Part shown: piece by piece, positions 1-9,417 of the stretch
Layout: the number at the start of each line of letters is the position of its first letter
Position numbering within the stretch: position 1 is the first letter of the stretch
Assembly (NCBI RefSeq): GCF_002954725.1
Contig: NZ_MSCQ01000001.1
Location: forward strand, 1,964,106 to 2,028,105
DNA: 64,000 nucleotides
Source of the DNA: Photobacterium phosphoreum
Lineage (GTDB): Bacteria; Pseudomonadota; Gammaproteobacteria; Enterobacterales; Vibrionaceae
Direction: 5' to 3'
Program-made: the position numbers and the translations under genes
The notes under the pieces: generated by a model
Seen by the model: the letters and a program-made list of their open reading frames with translations, nothing else
Told to the model about the DNA's origin: nothing
Databases searched by the model: none

Positions 1-1735
1 ACGTCATAATACGGCTATGCTCGGTTTCATTAACATTATCACCAATTAATAGCTCTTCGTATAACTTTTCACCAGGGCGTAATCCAGTATATTTAAACTC
101 AATATCACCGTAAGGGTTCTGTTCAGACTTCACTTCAAGACCGGATAATTTAACCAAATTCTCCGCTAAATTAACTATTTTGACAGGTTTGCCCATATCA
201 AGCACAAAAACATCCCCTCCTTTCCCCATCGCACCAGCTTGAATCACTAACTGCGCGGCTTCTGGAATAGTCATAAAATAACGAATTATATCAGGGTGAG
301 TAATAGTAATTGGCCCACCTTCTTTGATCTGACGTTTAAATAATGGAATCACCGAACCTGAAGAGCCAAGCACATTTCCAAAACGTACCATACAAAAACG
401 TGTGCCACCTACCTTTAAAGCTTCTTGCTCTGCTAATGCCTGTAAACCAAGCTCTGCCATGCGCTTAGTTGTACCCATGACATTCGTTGGTCTAACGGCT
501 TTATCAGTAGATATTAATACAAATGAAGATACCCTTGAATTAATTGCTGCTTGAGCGGTATAAAAAGTACCAAAAACATTATTCCGCACACCTTCGACAA
601 CATTGTATTCAACCATTGGTACATGTTTATAAGCTGCCGCATGATAAATAGTATCAACTTTAAATGCTGTCATAATAGTTTCAAGGCGATTAATTCGTTG
701 TACTGAACCTAGTAATGGAATTAATTCAACGTCTAAACCACGTTTGGCGATATATTCTGATAATTCTTTTTCAATGGTATATAGCGCGAACTCAGATAGC
801 TCAAAAAGTAATAATGTTTGTGGTTGATGTAAAACAATCTGTCGGCACAACTCAGAGCCAATAGAGCCGCCTGCACCTGTCACCATAACGACTTTATGCT
901 TAATATTTGCTTCCATTAAGTGTTCATTAGGTAACACAGATTCACGGCCTAACAGGTCTTCAATTGGCACATCATGTAACTGATCTAATGACACATTATC
1001 ATGCACAATAGCATCAAGATTAGGAATAGATAACACTTCAACAGGAAGATCAACTAATGCAGTGACAATCGCTTTACGCTGACTACGTGTTGCGCTTGGC
1101 ATAGCTAATAGAACTTGCTTAACATCAAATTTAGCGACTAATCGTGATAACTGTTCACGCTTATATACTGTTAACCCTTGTAATACACTACGTTGCAGTT
1201 TGTGATTATCATCAATATAAACCACAGGATTTAGCTCATCACCTTGACGTAATAAGTTCACTAATTGTCGCCCAGCAACACCTGCACCATAGACTATTAC
1301 ATTAGGCTTTCGCTTCATTTCAAGCTGAGCAAAAAATACGCGAATAGAAAGTCGTGCTCCACCTGTCAATAAAAATAAATAAGCTAAATAAATAACAGCG
1401 ACAGTTCTCGGCACCCAAATACCAAAAAAGTATGTGGCGAGTACAAAGACAACACTTGATACTAAAGATCCAATTGCGAGTGTAAATATCGCATGCACAC
1501 TTAAATAGCGTAAAATAGCACGATAAAAACCAATTCGAATAAAGCACGTAATAGTGATTACCGATAAAAATGACACTAAATACCAATAATCAATACTACG
1601 CGTTTGATCAAACTCACCTAAGCGGGTCCAAAAAGCACCCCAAAAAGCAATTTGTATAAAAACAAGATCAATACAGACACTTATAACTCGCTTATAAGGT
1701 CTAGGAATTGAGAAAAAAGCATCAATAATAGCCAT
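1..1735 (-). CDS. WbpM/PglF-type membrane UDP-GlcNAc 4,6-dehydratase, partial (3' end outside window)
   Basis: The reading frame opens at the ATG at 1735 and stays open to the window edge, so about 578 residues are seen and the C-terminus is missing. Residues 1 to about 135 contain four hydrophobic membrane segments. A first Rossmann fold follows (GAGVAG near 149-154), then the catalytic short-chain dehydrogenase domain with TGAGGSIG near 286-293. The usual Tyr of YxxxK is replaced by Met (M420-G-T-T-K424) with STDK just before it, which is the WbpM/PglF signature, so inverting dehydration of UDP-GlcNAc to a 4-keto-6-deoxy sugar is expected. A GAGG ribosome site lies just upstream of the start. 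It is the last gene of the polysaccharide operon seen here, after pglE-, pglD- and pglC-like genes, which supports a role in making UDP-diNAcBac or a related amino sugar. Exact substrate is inferred. Confidence 0.9.
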   Translation of the reverse strand, partial: MAIIDAFFSIPRPYKRVISVCIDLVFIQIAFWGAFWTRLGEFDQTRSIDYWYLVSFLSVITITCFIRIGFYRAILRYLSVHAIFTLAIGSLVSSVVFVLATYFFGIWVPRTVAVIYLAYLFLLTGGARLSIRVFFAQLEMKRKPNVIVYGAGVAGRQLVNLLRQGDELNPVVYIDDNHKLQRSVLQGLTVYKREQLSRLVAKFDVKQVLLAMPSATRSQRKAIVTALVDLPVEVLSIPNLDAIVHDNVSLDQLHDVPIEDLLGRESVLPNEHLMEANIKHKVVMVTGAGGSIGSELCRQIVLHQPQTLLLFELSEFALYTIEKELSEYIAKRGLDVELIPLLGSVQRINRLETIMTAFKVDTIYHAAAYKHVPMVEYNVVEGVRNNVFGTFYTAQAAINSRVSSFVLISTDKAVRPTNVMGTTKRMAELGLQALAEQEALKVGGTRFCMVRFGNVLGSSGSVIPLFKRQIKEGGPITITHPDIIRYFMTIPEAAQLVIQAGAMGKGGDVFVLDMGKPVKIVNLAENLVKLSGLEVKSEQNPYGDIEFKYTGLRPGEKLYEELLIGDNVNETEHSRIMT

Positions 1736-1808
1736 ATATCCTCAGAAAATAACATTTACTTATCTTATATTTTATTAAATATTATAGATGATAAGTTCTC
1801 TATAATAT

Positions 1809-1831
1809 AAAAGCGGCAATATACCGCTTTA
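1809..1831 (-). terminator. hairpin between the aminotransferase and the WbpM-like gene
   Basis: A 7-bp GC-containing stem (AAAGCGG / CCGCTTT) with a seven-base loop follows the aminotransferase stop. On the minus strand it is followed by TTTATATTATAG, a poor U-tract. It may attenuate rather than stop transcription, which suits an RfaH-controlled operon. Confidence 0.45.
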
Positions 1832-1853
1832 TTTAAAACTACAGTTAATATAT

Positions 1854-3032
1854 TTAATTACGTGATGCTTTAACTAAAACTTGCTGAATAACCACACATG
1901 TTTTTTGTATTTCATCAGCGGTTAAGGTTGGATGCACTAAAAACATTAAGCTGGTTTCACCTAACTCAACAGCATTCGGTAAAGCATGCTTCGGACGCCA
2001 AGCTGTATTATAAAATGCTTTTTCTTTGTATATTTCAGAACAGCTCCCCTGATAAGCTGGTACGCCTAATTTTACAATTTCATCGACAATACGATCTCGA
2101 CTCCAACCCTCAGCTAAAAACTCAGATTGAATAAACATATAATGCTTATACTCAGCATGTTGACTATATTCAGGCACATTAACTGTTCGAATAATATTAA
2201 ATTCAGCTACAGCATCATCTAACATTTTACCGTACTGTTGACGCTTCTCAGTCCATTCTGACATGCGTGTTAATTGAATACGACCAATAACTCCCTGCAT
2301 TTCAGTCATACGCCAATTAGTACCAAAAGATTCATGTAACCAACGAAAACCTGCTGGGTGCTGGCGGTTATAAATAGCATCATAGCTTTTACCGTGATCT
2401 TTATAAGCCCACATTGTCGACCAAAAATCATGATTATTGGTGGTCACCATGCCACCTTCACCACCTGTTGTCATAATTTTATCTTGGCAAAATGACCAAG
2501 CACCAATATGACCAATCGTGCCAACCGCACGACCTTTATAGATAGCGCCATGTGCTTGAGCACAATCTTCTATAACATAGAAACCATGCTTTTCAGATAG
2601 TGCCATTATCTCATCCATTTCAGCAGGCATACCTGCTAAATGCACCACAATAACTGCTTTTGTTTTTGGTGTTATGACGGCTTCAATAGTCGCTGCAGTA
2701 ATATTTTGGCTATTTAAATCAACATCAGCAAAAACAGGGTTTGCACCAGCAGTCACGATTGATGATGCTGTTGCTAAAAATGTTCGAGAAGTCGTAATTA
2801 CATCATCTCCAGACGTAACCCCAATAGCTTTTAGCGCTAAATCTAACGCTAATGTGCCATTACCTAGTGCGATCGCGTAATCGCATCCGACCCACTCAGC
2901 AAATTCTTTTTCAAACTGACGACATTCAGTACCAGTCCAATAATTTACTTTATTAGATAATAGAACTCGACTAACAGCATTGGCTTCTTGTTCTGTAAAC
3001 GACGGCCATGGTGAAAAATGGGTATTAAGCAC
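1854..3032 (-). CDS. DegT/DnrJ/EryC1/StrS PLP-dependent sugar aminotransferase (PglE-like)
   Basis: This 392-residue protein is a full-length fold-type I sugar aminotransferase. The start is a GTG at 3032 preceded by AGGAG seven bases away. ALGNGTLALDLAL near 55-67 is the cofactor-binding region, and Lys185 in SFCQDK, followed by GGEGGM, is the expected Schiff-base lysine. It should transfer an amino group from glutamate to the 4-keto sugar made by the neighbouring WbpM-like enzyme. It sits between the PglD-like acetyltransferase (nine bases upstream) and the dehydratase, so the order on the transcript is C, D, E, F of the bacillosamine pathway. A different 4-amino sugar (for example a perosamine-type product) cannot be excluded from sequence alone. 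Confidence 0.88.
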   Translation of the reverse strand: MLNTHFSPWPSFTEQEANAVSRVLLSNKVNYWTGTECRQFEKEFAEWVGCDYAIALGNGTLALDLALKAIGVTSGDDVITTSRTFLATASSIVTAGANPVFADVDLNSQNITAATIEAVITPKTKAVIVVHLAGMPAEMDEIMALSEKHGFYVIEDCAQAHGAIYKGRAVGTIGHIGAWSFCQDKIMTTGGEGGMVTTNNHDFWSTMWAYKDHGKSYDAIYNRQHPAGFRWLHESFGTNWRMTEMQGVIGRIQLTRMSEWTEKRQQYGKMLDDAVAEFNIIRTVNVPEYSQHAEYKHYMFIQSEFLAEGWSRDRIVDEIVKLGVPAYQGSCSEIYKEKAFYNTAWRPKHALPNAVELGETSLMFLVHPTLTADEIQKTCVVIQQVLVKASRN

Positions 3033-3041
3033 AATAAGCTC

Positions 3042-3668
3042 CTAGTTATTCGTTATTTTTCTTGCTGGCGTACCAACAACTTTTAATTCATTTGGTATAT
3101 CATGGATTACCGTTGATCCTGCACCAACAAATACATTTTCACCAATATTTATTTGCTGGATAACAGTAGAACCAATTCCTATCCATGCTTTTTTATCTAC
3201 TTTCACCTCACCGGCAAGAGCAGTATTAGGACAAATGTGGACATGGTCATTAATAAAACAGTCATGTTCTATTACTGAACTACTATTAATTATACAATTA
3301 CTGCCTATAACTACATCTGGATTTATCACTACATTAGCCATAATAACAGTACCATTACCAATTTTTGTTCTTGTACTTATAATTGCTCGTGGATGAATTA
3401 ATGAAATAAAATTAGCATCTTGAGCTACCAACGTTAAATATAATTTAGCCCTTATTTCATTATTACCAATAGCAATAATCACACCATCATAGTCAACAAT
3501 ATTCTTATAAAGAGACTGGATATTCCCCACAACAGTATAATCACTAAATTGTGTTAATGTCGGCCAACGATCATCAAAAAAGTCTAACGATGTCCATCCA
3601 TTTAACTGAGCAATTTCAGCTACGACTTTGCTATGGCCTCCAGCCCCAACAATCGCTAATTTTTTCAC
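3042..3668 (-). CDS. NeuD/PglD-type sugar N-acetyltransferase
   Basis: The 208-residue protein has an N-terminal Rossmann-like nucleotide-sugar domain (KLAIVGAGGHSKVV, residues 3-16). A left-handed beta-helix of hexapeptide repeats runs from about residue 95 to the end. His135 (in IEHD) and His144 (in DHVHIC) have the nine-residue spacing of the catalytic base and acetyl-CoA-contacting histidines known in PglD. It is expected to acetylate the 4-amino group of UDP-2-acetamido-4-amino-trideoxyhexose using acetyl-CoA in the cytoplasm. The start is GTG, overlapping the TGA of the phosphoglycosyl transferase gene by four bases, so the two are translationally coupled. An O-acetyltransferase role, as in sialic acid NeuD, is possible but less likely beside the aminotransferase. 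Confidence 0.85.
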   Translation of the reverse strand: MKKLAIVGAGGHSKVVAEIAQLNGWTSLDFFDDRWPTLTQFSDYTVVGNIQSLYKNIVDYDGVIIAIGNNEIRAKLYLTLVAQDANFISLIHPRAIISTRTKIGNGTVIMANVVINPDVVIGSNCIINSSSVIEHDCFINDHVHICPNTALAGEVKVDKKAWIGIGSTVIQQINIGENVFVGAGSTVIHDIPNELKVVGTPARKITNN

Positions 3669-4261
3669 TCTGGCTTTGTCCCTTTAAACGGTTCAATTGT
3701 GACATGCCCATCAGCGCTAATACCATCTTTTACTAACACTTTCTTAACTGTTAAGAATAGAATTTTTAAATCTAAAATAAATGCTTGATTATCAACATAC
3801 CAAACATCTAAATCAAATTTTTGTTCCCAACTAATAGCATTACGGCCATTTATTTGGGCCCATCCCGTTACACCAGGCCGTACATTATGACGACGTTGCT
3901 GGTGCTGGTTATAAAGTGGTAAATACTGCATCAACAATGGTCTTGGCCCAACAAGACTCATATCACCTTTTAATACGTTTAATAATTCTGGTAATTCATC
4001 CAAGCTACTATTTCGTAACTTATGACCAAAAGTAGTCATTCGCTCTTTATCTGGTAATGCATTACCGTTTTTATCAACCGCATCACGCATTGTACGAAAT
4101 TTGATCATCTCAAATGGCTTACCATTTAATCCAGGACGCACTTGACGAAATAGCACCGGAGAGCCTAATTTTTTCCTAATAAAATAAGCAGTAATAGCAA
4201 TAACAGGTGATAATAAAATTAACGCGATAATAGAAACAATAATATCGAATAGACGTTTCAT
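3665..4261 (-). CDS. PglC-type monotopic phosphoglycosyl transferase
   Basis: I chose the ATG at 4261 (start MKRLFDI), the family's usual N-terminus, one base after the stop of the upstream glycosyltransferase and ten bases after AAAGG; this gives 198 residues. An upstream in-frame extension exists but overlaps the previous gene. Residues about 5-25 form a hydrophobic re-entrant helix with the Ser-Pro break typical of the small monotopic family. The catalytic Asp-Glu pair is in SSLDELPEL, followed by GDMSLVGPRPLL and VRPGVTGWAQINGRN. It should transfer a phospho-sugar from UDP-diNAcBac, or a similar sugar, to undecaprenyl phosphate on the inner membrane face and so start each repeat unit. No long WbaP/WcaJ-type N-terminal domain is present. 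Confidence 0.9.
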   Translation of the reverse strand: MKRLFDIIVSIIALILLSPVIAITAYFIRKKLGSPVLFRQVRPGLNGKPFEMIKFRTMRDAVDKNGNALPDKERMTTFGHKLRNSSLDELPELLNVLKGDMSLVGPRPLLMQYLPLYNQHQQRRHNVRPGVTGWAQINGRNAISWEQKFDLDVWYVDNQAFILDLKILFLTVKKVLVKDGISADGHVTIEPFKGTKPE

Positions 4262-4262
4262 A

Positions 4263-5384
4263 CTAAACATACCTTTGATAGATATCGATAACCGAACTAA
4301 CGACATCTTTTTCTGTATAATTTTTTTTGATTTCTTGTAACCCTTTACGCCCCATTGTTAAGCGTAATTCTGGGTTTTGAATCAGCGTTGTAAAACCTGC
4401 AACCCAAGCCTCAGTATCATTATATTGAACTAACTCACCACAACCTGATGATAATAAATCATTACAACCACGAATATTGCTTGCTATGATTGGACGCTCA
4501 GCACACATTGCTTCCATAATACAACGTGGCAAGCCTTCCCGTTGAGATGATAGACATACTACGTCAGCTGCTGATATTAAGTCTTGTACATCATTCCGAA
4601 ATCCAAGAAACTGAACATCATCAGTTAGATTCAATTGTTTAGTCAACAGCTCTAATTGCTGCAGCTCTAGCCCAACTCCTGCCAATATATATTTAAATTC
4701 ACCAAGCTGTTGCTGCTTTAATTTTGCTAATGCATGTAACACTTGTTGCTGATTCTTATTATGATTTAGTTCAGCTATTTGCAAAATAACAAATTCATTT
4801 TCAACATTAAGCTGTTGTCGTTTTTGAATTCGCATATCTGCATTAAACTGATATAAACTTTCATCAACACCAATACCATATATTTTGGTGACCTTATCTT
4901 TTGGCGCTATTTTTTTATCAATCGCAAACCTATAGTCATCATTATTAATAACAAACAGATGATCTGTTTTAAATGAAGCTATTTTCTCAGCCAAGTAAAA
5001 AATTAAATTCTTAACTTTGGTATTTGTATTTATATAATGAAAACCATGTGCAGTATAAAATATTTTTGTATTTCTTAATCCAACCGCAGCTAAACGAGTT
5101 AAAAAAGCTGCTATTGGTGTATGTACGTGTACAACATCATAACCATTCCTCTTTATTAAGCGTCGAATCTGAACAACAGATGAAAGTAACTGCTTTATTT
5201 TTAGAGGGTTACGACAAAAATCAATATTATAAACATTATCATGTGCAGCAATAACACCAGGAAAATCATTTACACCTTCGGCTGCAGCATCAACCTGCCA
5301 CCCTAAAGCTTTAAATGCTTTTGCATAAGGTAAAAGAAATGCATTTAATGTTGTTACGACGGTGGTAACTTGGAGTATTTTCAT
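4263..5384 (-). CDS. glycosyltransferase family 4
   Basis: This 373-residue protein has the two-domain GT-B layout. The N-terminus MKILQVTTVVTTLNAFLLP matches the acceptor domain, and HVHTPIAAFLTRLA near 90 and TAHGFHY near 118 are typical. The C-terminal nucleotide-sugar domain contains EGLPRCIMEAM, the E-x7-E motif of retaining GT4 enzymes. It lies directly before the phosphoglycosyl transferase, and its start overlaps the stop of the next GT4 by four bases. As the neighbour of the initiating enzyme it may add the second sugar, as PglA does, but donor and linkage cannot be read from sequence. Confidence 0.85.
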   Translation of the reverse strand: MKILQVTTVVTTLNAFLLPYAKAFKALGWQVDAAAEGVNDFPGVIAAHDNVYNIDFCRNPLKIKQLLSSVVQIRRLIKRNGYDVVHVHTPIAAFLTRLAAVGLRNTKIFYTAHGFHYINTNTKVKNLIFYLAEKIASFKTDHLFVINNDDYRFAIDKKIAPKDKVTKIYGIGVDESLYQFNADMRIQKRQQLNVENEFVILQIAELNHNKNQQQVLHALAKLKQQQLGEFKYILAGVGLELQQLELLTKQLNLTDDVQFLGFRNDVQDLISAADVVCLSSQREGLPRCIMEAMCAERPIIASNIRGCNDLLSSGCGELVQYNDTEAWVAGFTTLIQNPELRLTMGRKGLQEIKKNYTEKDVVSSVIDIYQRYV

Positions 5385-6466
5385 AAGAATTTATTATAAA
5401 TATTAAGCCATGTTTGAGTAACAGACTTTAAACTAAAATGTTCAATAATATAATCACGATTTTGGCGACCAATATTATCTAGCTCTGTTTCTGATAAATG
5501 AATTAATTGATTTAATCCCTGACTTAAAGCTGATGCATTTTTAATTGGCACAATATAATCACGATTAGGTAACCACTGAGCTGCACCTCCTGCGTCAGTA
5601 GTAATAACTGCACATTCACTGGCCATAGCTTCGCCTATAACAATAGGTAAACCTTCCCATGCAGAAGACATAATGAAGATGTCAGCTGCAGCCATAAGAT
5701 CTGAAATATCACGCCGTAAACCTAAAAATGATACTCGATCACTAATACCTAATTCTTTAGCTAATGGTACTAGATTTTCAACATTAAGCCCAACAACAAA
5801 AAACTTTGCCATATTATCTTGAGGAAGTAATACAATTGCTTCTAACAAGTTGGTATAGTCTTTAGCGGGATCATTACGACCAACGGCAAGAACCATGCGC
5901 TCATTTTCCATTACACCAAATGTTTCTTTTACTTGAGCTTGTAGCTGTTTATTTGACGAGAATTGATCAGTATTAATACCATTAGGTACCATATCAATGG
6001 TATTTGCTGTTGCTGCCCCCTGTTCAATAAAAGCTTCTACTGCTTTTTGACTTACGTTTGTCGTCATGTTGGCTAAAGGATTAGTTAACCTATACGCTAA
6101 CATACGTAATTTACTGCCTTCATTCGCACTATGTGCTGTTGAAATAAGCACTGGAGTTTTTGCAAAAATAGAGGCAATACGTGCAATTAAGTTTGCATGC
6201 ACCATATGTGTATGAATTACATCAGGTTGTAACTTCTTAATTAATTTAACTAGTCGATAAAAAGTACCAAATAAACTAAGAGGAGAGCGTGTTAAACCTA
6301 ATGGATAAATAGATACTTGATCACTTTGTGGTTTAATAACTTGCGGTTCCAATAAATATGCGAGTGAAACATCGTGGCCTAATTCAACAAATTGGTCGCA
6401 TAAGTTACAAACCTGAGTTTCTGCACCACCAAGGCCAAGGCCAGTGGTCATATATAATATTTTCAT
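5381..6466 (-). CDS. glycosyltransferase family 4
   Basis: A 361-residue GT-B enzyme opening with MKILYMTTGLGLGGAETQVC, the GGAE glycine-rich loop common in GT4 proteins. HTHMVHAN near 95 is a typical acceptor-domain segment, and EGLPIVIGEAMASE near 280 carries the E-x7-E motif of the donor site. It should be cytoplasmic or membrane-associated and extend the lipid-linked repeat unit. It overlaps the GT2 gene upstream by one base and the GT4 downstream by four, so the glycosyltransferases form a tightly coupled run. The sugar transferred is unknown. Confidence 0.85.
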   Translation of the reverse strand: MKILYMTTGLGLGGAETQVCNLCDQFVELGHDVSLAYLLEPQVIKPQSDQVSIYPLGLTRSPLSLFGTFYRLVKLIKKLQPDVIHTHMVHANLIARIASIFAKTPVLISTAHSANEGSKLRMLAYRLTNPLANMTTNVSQKAVEAFIEQGAATANTIDMVPNGINTDQFSSNKQLQAQVKETFGVMENERMVLAVGRNDPAKDYTNLLEAIVLLPQDNMAKFFVVGLNVENLVPLAKELGISDRVSFLGLRRDISDLMAAADIFIMSSAWEGLPIVIGEAMASECAVITTDAGGAAQWLPNRDYIVPIKNASALSQGLNQLIHLSETELDNIGRQNRDYIIEHFSLKSVTQTWLNIYNKFL

Positions 6467-7323
6467 TATAAATATTTATCTTTTAAAAAATAGAGCACCC
6501 CAAAAGGTACTGATATAAAGTCATAGAATGTAATTGCACCAAGCGTTTTTTTAACTAGAGGTTTGTTTGAATGACACACAAATCGCCAATAATTAATGCA
6601 GGCTTTAATTTTCTCCAGTTTTGGTATTGGATTATTTAAAAGTTCACGATAATAAAGTAATGTCGCATTTGGTGACTTTGCTCTAATTTCAATAATTTTT
6701 GACGATAAGCCATTAACTTGATATTCACAGAAATAAATAACATCTTTAACATATTTAGTCTTATGCTTAAGTGCCATTCGATTCCAGACCAATGCTTCTG
6801 GACAAAATTTTTCACCAGAAAAGACGGGGAAACGATAGTTATCATAAACTTTTTTGCTAAATACTTCTGTTCTATCACCTGTTCCCTTATATTTATAACT
6901 ATATTCTAATTGAGAACAAATAAAACCATGAAGCATATTCCCAACATCTTTATTATCAAGAGTTTTATTACAGAAACTAATAATATCGATATCTTTAGCC
7001 AAATTAAACTGTCTTTCAATTATTTCAATTGCATTATTAGCTAATATATCATCACTATCTAATATAATTAGATAATCGCCTTTTGCCTCTGAAAAACTAA
7101 CATTTAATGCTACATGTTTACCTTGATTTTCCTGATATACATATTTTATAGTGAATTTTGATTCTGTGGTTAATTCACTAATAACTTCCTTTGTATTATC
7201 AACGCTTCCATCATCAATAACTATCCATTCAAAATTGAATTGCGTTTGATTTTTTAGTGATTTAATTAATCTTTCAAGTAGATGTGCTCTATTATAAGTT
7301 GGTGTTACAACTGAAATTAACAT
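6466..7323 (-). CDS. glycosyltransferase family 2
   Basis: The 285-residue protein starts with MLISVVTPTYNRAHLLERL and has WIVIDDGSVDNT near 34-45 and LIILDSDDIL near 87, the DXD-type metal/UDP-sugar motif of GT-A enzymes. The rest lacks a membrane segment apart from a mildly hydrophobic C-terminus. It is a probable inverting transferase for one linkage of the repeat unit. Strong A+T richness, like the adjacent wzy and wzx, is usual for serotype-specific genes exchanged between strains. Confidence 0.85.
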   Translation of the reverse strand: MLISVVTPTYNRAHLLERLIKSLKNQTQFNFEWIVIDDGSVDNTKEVISELTTESKFTIKYVYQENQGKHVALNVSFSEAKGDYLIILDSDDILANNAIEIIERQFNLAKDIDIISFCNKTLDNKDVGNMLHGFICSQLEYSYKYKGTGDRTEVFSKKVYDNYRFPVFSGEKFCPEALVWNRMALKHKTKYVKDVIYFCEYQVNGLSSKIIEIRAKSPNATLLYYRELLNNPIPKLEKIKACINYWRFVCHSNKPLVKKTLGAITFYDFISVPFGVLYFLKDKYL

Positions 7324-7329
7324 AAAATT

Positions 7330-8247
7330 TTACTTTTCTAATGGATGACGTAAAATTGTTTTTGACAACAATTTAATCTGATTACCACCTTCTGATAAAT
7401 TATGCTTGAAAATTGATCTAATCCGTGTCGTTAGTGACTGATGAGGAAAATCAAAATAAGCATTGAATATCTCTATTTGAGAGTTATTTAATTCATCTTT
7501 GTAAAAATCAAAGAAACATTTCTTCTCTTCATAATGTTTCTTTGATATTACATAACCATCAAAATTAATAGCTCTTTTAACAAAACCAGAAAAACCTGCT
7601 TGAATATTTCCTGTTACATTATTGGAGTGTTGACGGTATAGCATTAATGCTTCATCTAAAAAGTAAACATCACCAAATGTATGAGCTAATAAAGAAACAA
7701 TATCATCATGCATATAGAAATTATTATTATAGCTCTGAGCTAAGTGGCAAAGTTTTCGGTTAAAAAACATTGAACAACCTTGATACCCAGCATTAAAAAA
7801 TAAGAATTCATTTAAATTTTCAGCATGGGCTCTTGATATACTGTTTAAAGAAATAACACCCTTTTCACTATTATAACCATAACCATCACAATAAACTAAA
7901 CCCGGTTTATCATCTGATAATTTATTCTCTGCACACGCAAGAAGATTTTCGATTTTTTTCTCAAACCAAATATCATCTTGATCACAAAATACAACATAAT
8001 CAGATGTTGAATATTTTGTAAGTTCTAAGAATGTTTTCCCAGGACCAAGATTACCTAATGAGTCAGTGATCACTTTAATACGATTATCTTTACTAGAAAA
8101 ATCATTAATTATTTCTATAGTATCATCTGTTGAACCGTCATCTCTTATATATAAAAACCAATCATTCTCAGTTTGTTGCTGCAATGATAATAACTGGTTT
8201 CTTATATAGTTTGAACCATTATAGGTTGCCATTAATATATCAATCAT
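7330..8247 (-). CDS. glycosyltransferase family 2, rhamnosyltransferase-like
   Basis: A 305-residue GT-A protein with MIDILMATYNGSNYIRNQL at the start, IRDDGSTDDT near 34 and FCDQDDIW near 87. This CDQDD form and the later MLYRQHSNNVTG segment recall rhamnosyltransferases of O-antigen loci. A complete dTDP-L-rhamnose set is present in the same operon, so rhamnose is a plausible donor (inference). Its start overlaps the end of the wzy gene by eight bases, showing co-translation. Confidence 0.82.
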   Translation of the reverse strand: MIDILMATYNGSNYIRNQLLSLQQQTENDWFLYIRDDGSTDDTIEIINDFSSKDNRIKVITDSLGNLGPGKTFLELTKYSTSDYVVFCDQDDIWFEKKIENLLACAENKLSDDKPGLVYCDGYGYNSEKGVISLNSISRAHAENLNEFLFFNAGYQGCSMFFNRKLCHLAQSYNNNFYMHDDIVSLLAHTFGDVYFLDEALMLYRQHSNNVTGNIQAGFSGFVKRAINFDGYVISKKHYEEKKCFFDFYKDELNNSQIEIFNAYFDFPHQSLTTRIRSIFKHNLSEGGNQIKLLSKTILRHPLEK

Positions 8248-9415
8248 TTAATTTAACTCGTCTAGATATAAAGAATAAAAACAAAAGGCAAAGTGTCATT
8301 TGGATATTAGCAGATAATACTGAAAAAATGCCTTCACCAAAAAACTGCGTAAACAAATACGAAATTAGAACTACATATAATATGATATAGAAAGGACTTC
8401 TATAAGCACCTAATCGATATAACCCACCAAAAATTATGCCATATACAACAGCAAAAAAACTTACACCAACTGAACTAAAATCACTTACAAAAGGATATAA
8501 GACAGTATATGTATTTGTTAATATAGGTACTTCTACATATCCAGAAATTAGATTTATTGGTGCAGGACTTAAACCTAAATAATACCCTACTGCATATAGA
8601 AACCTAAACACATGTGTACCAAAACCAAAGTGAGTATCAAAATTAAGATAGCCTAAAGCAACAAATGGTGAATAAGTATAAACAGATAATATTTTTAATA
8701 TATTAATATTTCCAGCAGATGAGTCACCAGATCTCATAATTTGCATAATAAACATTAAAATGACAGTAATTATAACAACTTTTATTAACTTTCTAAAATC
8801 AAGTTCGTTAGATAATCCCTTACACACAATCCATGTTAATACTGGAATTAACACTGAATATTTACCCATTGTCGCAATAGCGTATAATATCATCCAGCAC
8901 CATAATGAAATCATTTTTATTTTATTGTTTTTTTTGTTAAACATAATTTCAAATGTAAATAATACAAAGATCAATGGATAGAATCGTGTGATAATTCCTA
9001 ACTGTTGAAACCCCTCTAAACCAATTGCACCTAATCTCAAGTTAAGTAAAAAATGCTCCGGACCAGTAGATCCTACAATCCAAGTTCGATAAAGTAATAC
9101 ACCACATAATAAAAATACGCCATATTGGTAGGGTATTTTAATTTCTCTCTTTTTGGCTATTGATGACTTAATTAATTGATTGCTCGGATGTAATAGTATA
9201 AATAAGGTATTTAATATAAAAAACCAAATTAGCCAATAAATAAACATATTATCTTTTATCGGATAATACACATTACTAAAAAACATTCCAGGAGTAAATG
9301 TGACATACCAACACATACAATTAATTACGAGAGGTGAAAATAGAGACATTCTTCTATAATAAGCAATAATACAAAAAAATGTAATAATGCACGTTGCATA
9401 TATTGAGTAATTCAT
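8240..9415 (-). CDS. wzy: O-antigen/polysaccharide polymerase (Wzy-like)
   Basis: A 391-residue integral membrane protein with about ten to eleven predicted hydrophobic segments and no recognisable enzyme motif, which is characteristic of Wzy polymerases. A larger hydrophilic stretch with SGDSSAG around 225-235 could be one of the periplasmic loops. Position supports the call: it lies between the flippase gene (three bases away) and glycosyltransferases (eight-base overlap). It would join lipid-linked repeat units in the periplasm. Sequence diverges greatly in this family, so the call rests on topology and context. Confidence 0.75.
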   Translation of the reverse strand: MNYSIYATCIITFFCIIAYYRRMSLFSPLVINCMCWYVTFTPGMFFSNVYYPIKDNMFIYWLIWFFILNTLFILLHPSNQLIKSSIAKKREIKIPYQYGVFLLCGVLLYRTWIVGSTGPEHFLLNLRLGAIGLEGFQQLGIITRFYPLIFVLFTFEIMFNKKNNKIKMISLWCWMILYAIATMGKYSVLIPVLTWIVCKGLSNELDFRKLIKVVIITVILMFIMQIMRSGDSSAGNINILKILSVYTYSPFVALGYLNFDTHFGFGTHVFRFLYAVGYYLGLSPAPINLISGYVEVPILTNTYTVLYPFVSDFSSVGVSFFAVVYGIIFGGLYRLGAYRSPFYIILYVVLISYLFTQFFGEGIFSVLSANIQMTLCLLFLFFISRRVKLND

Positions 9416-9417
9416 AA

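Noticed and set aside
1320-1586. An 88-codon minus-strand frame inside the first gene
   Set aside because: The continuous frame from 1735 shows the WbpM-type membrane and Rossmann domains through this region; the other frame is a shadow.
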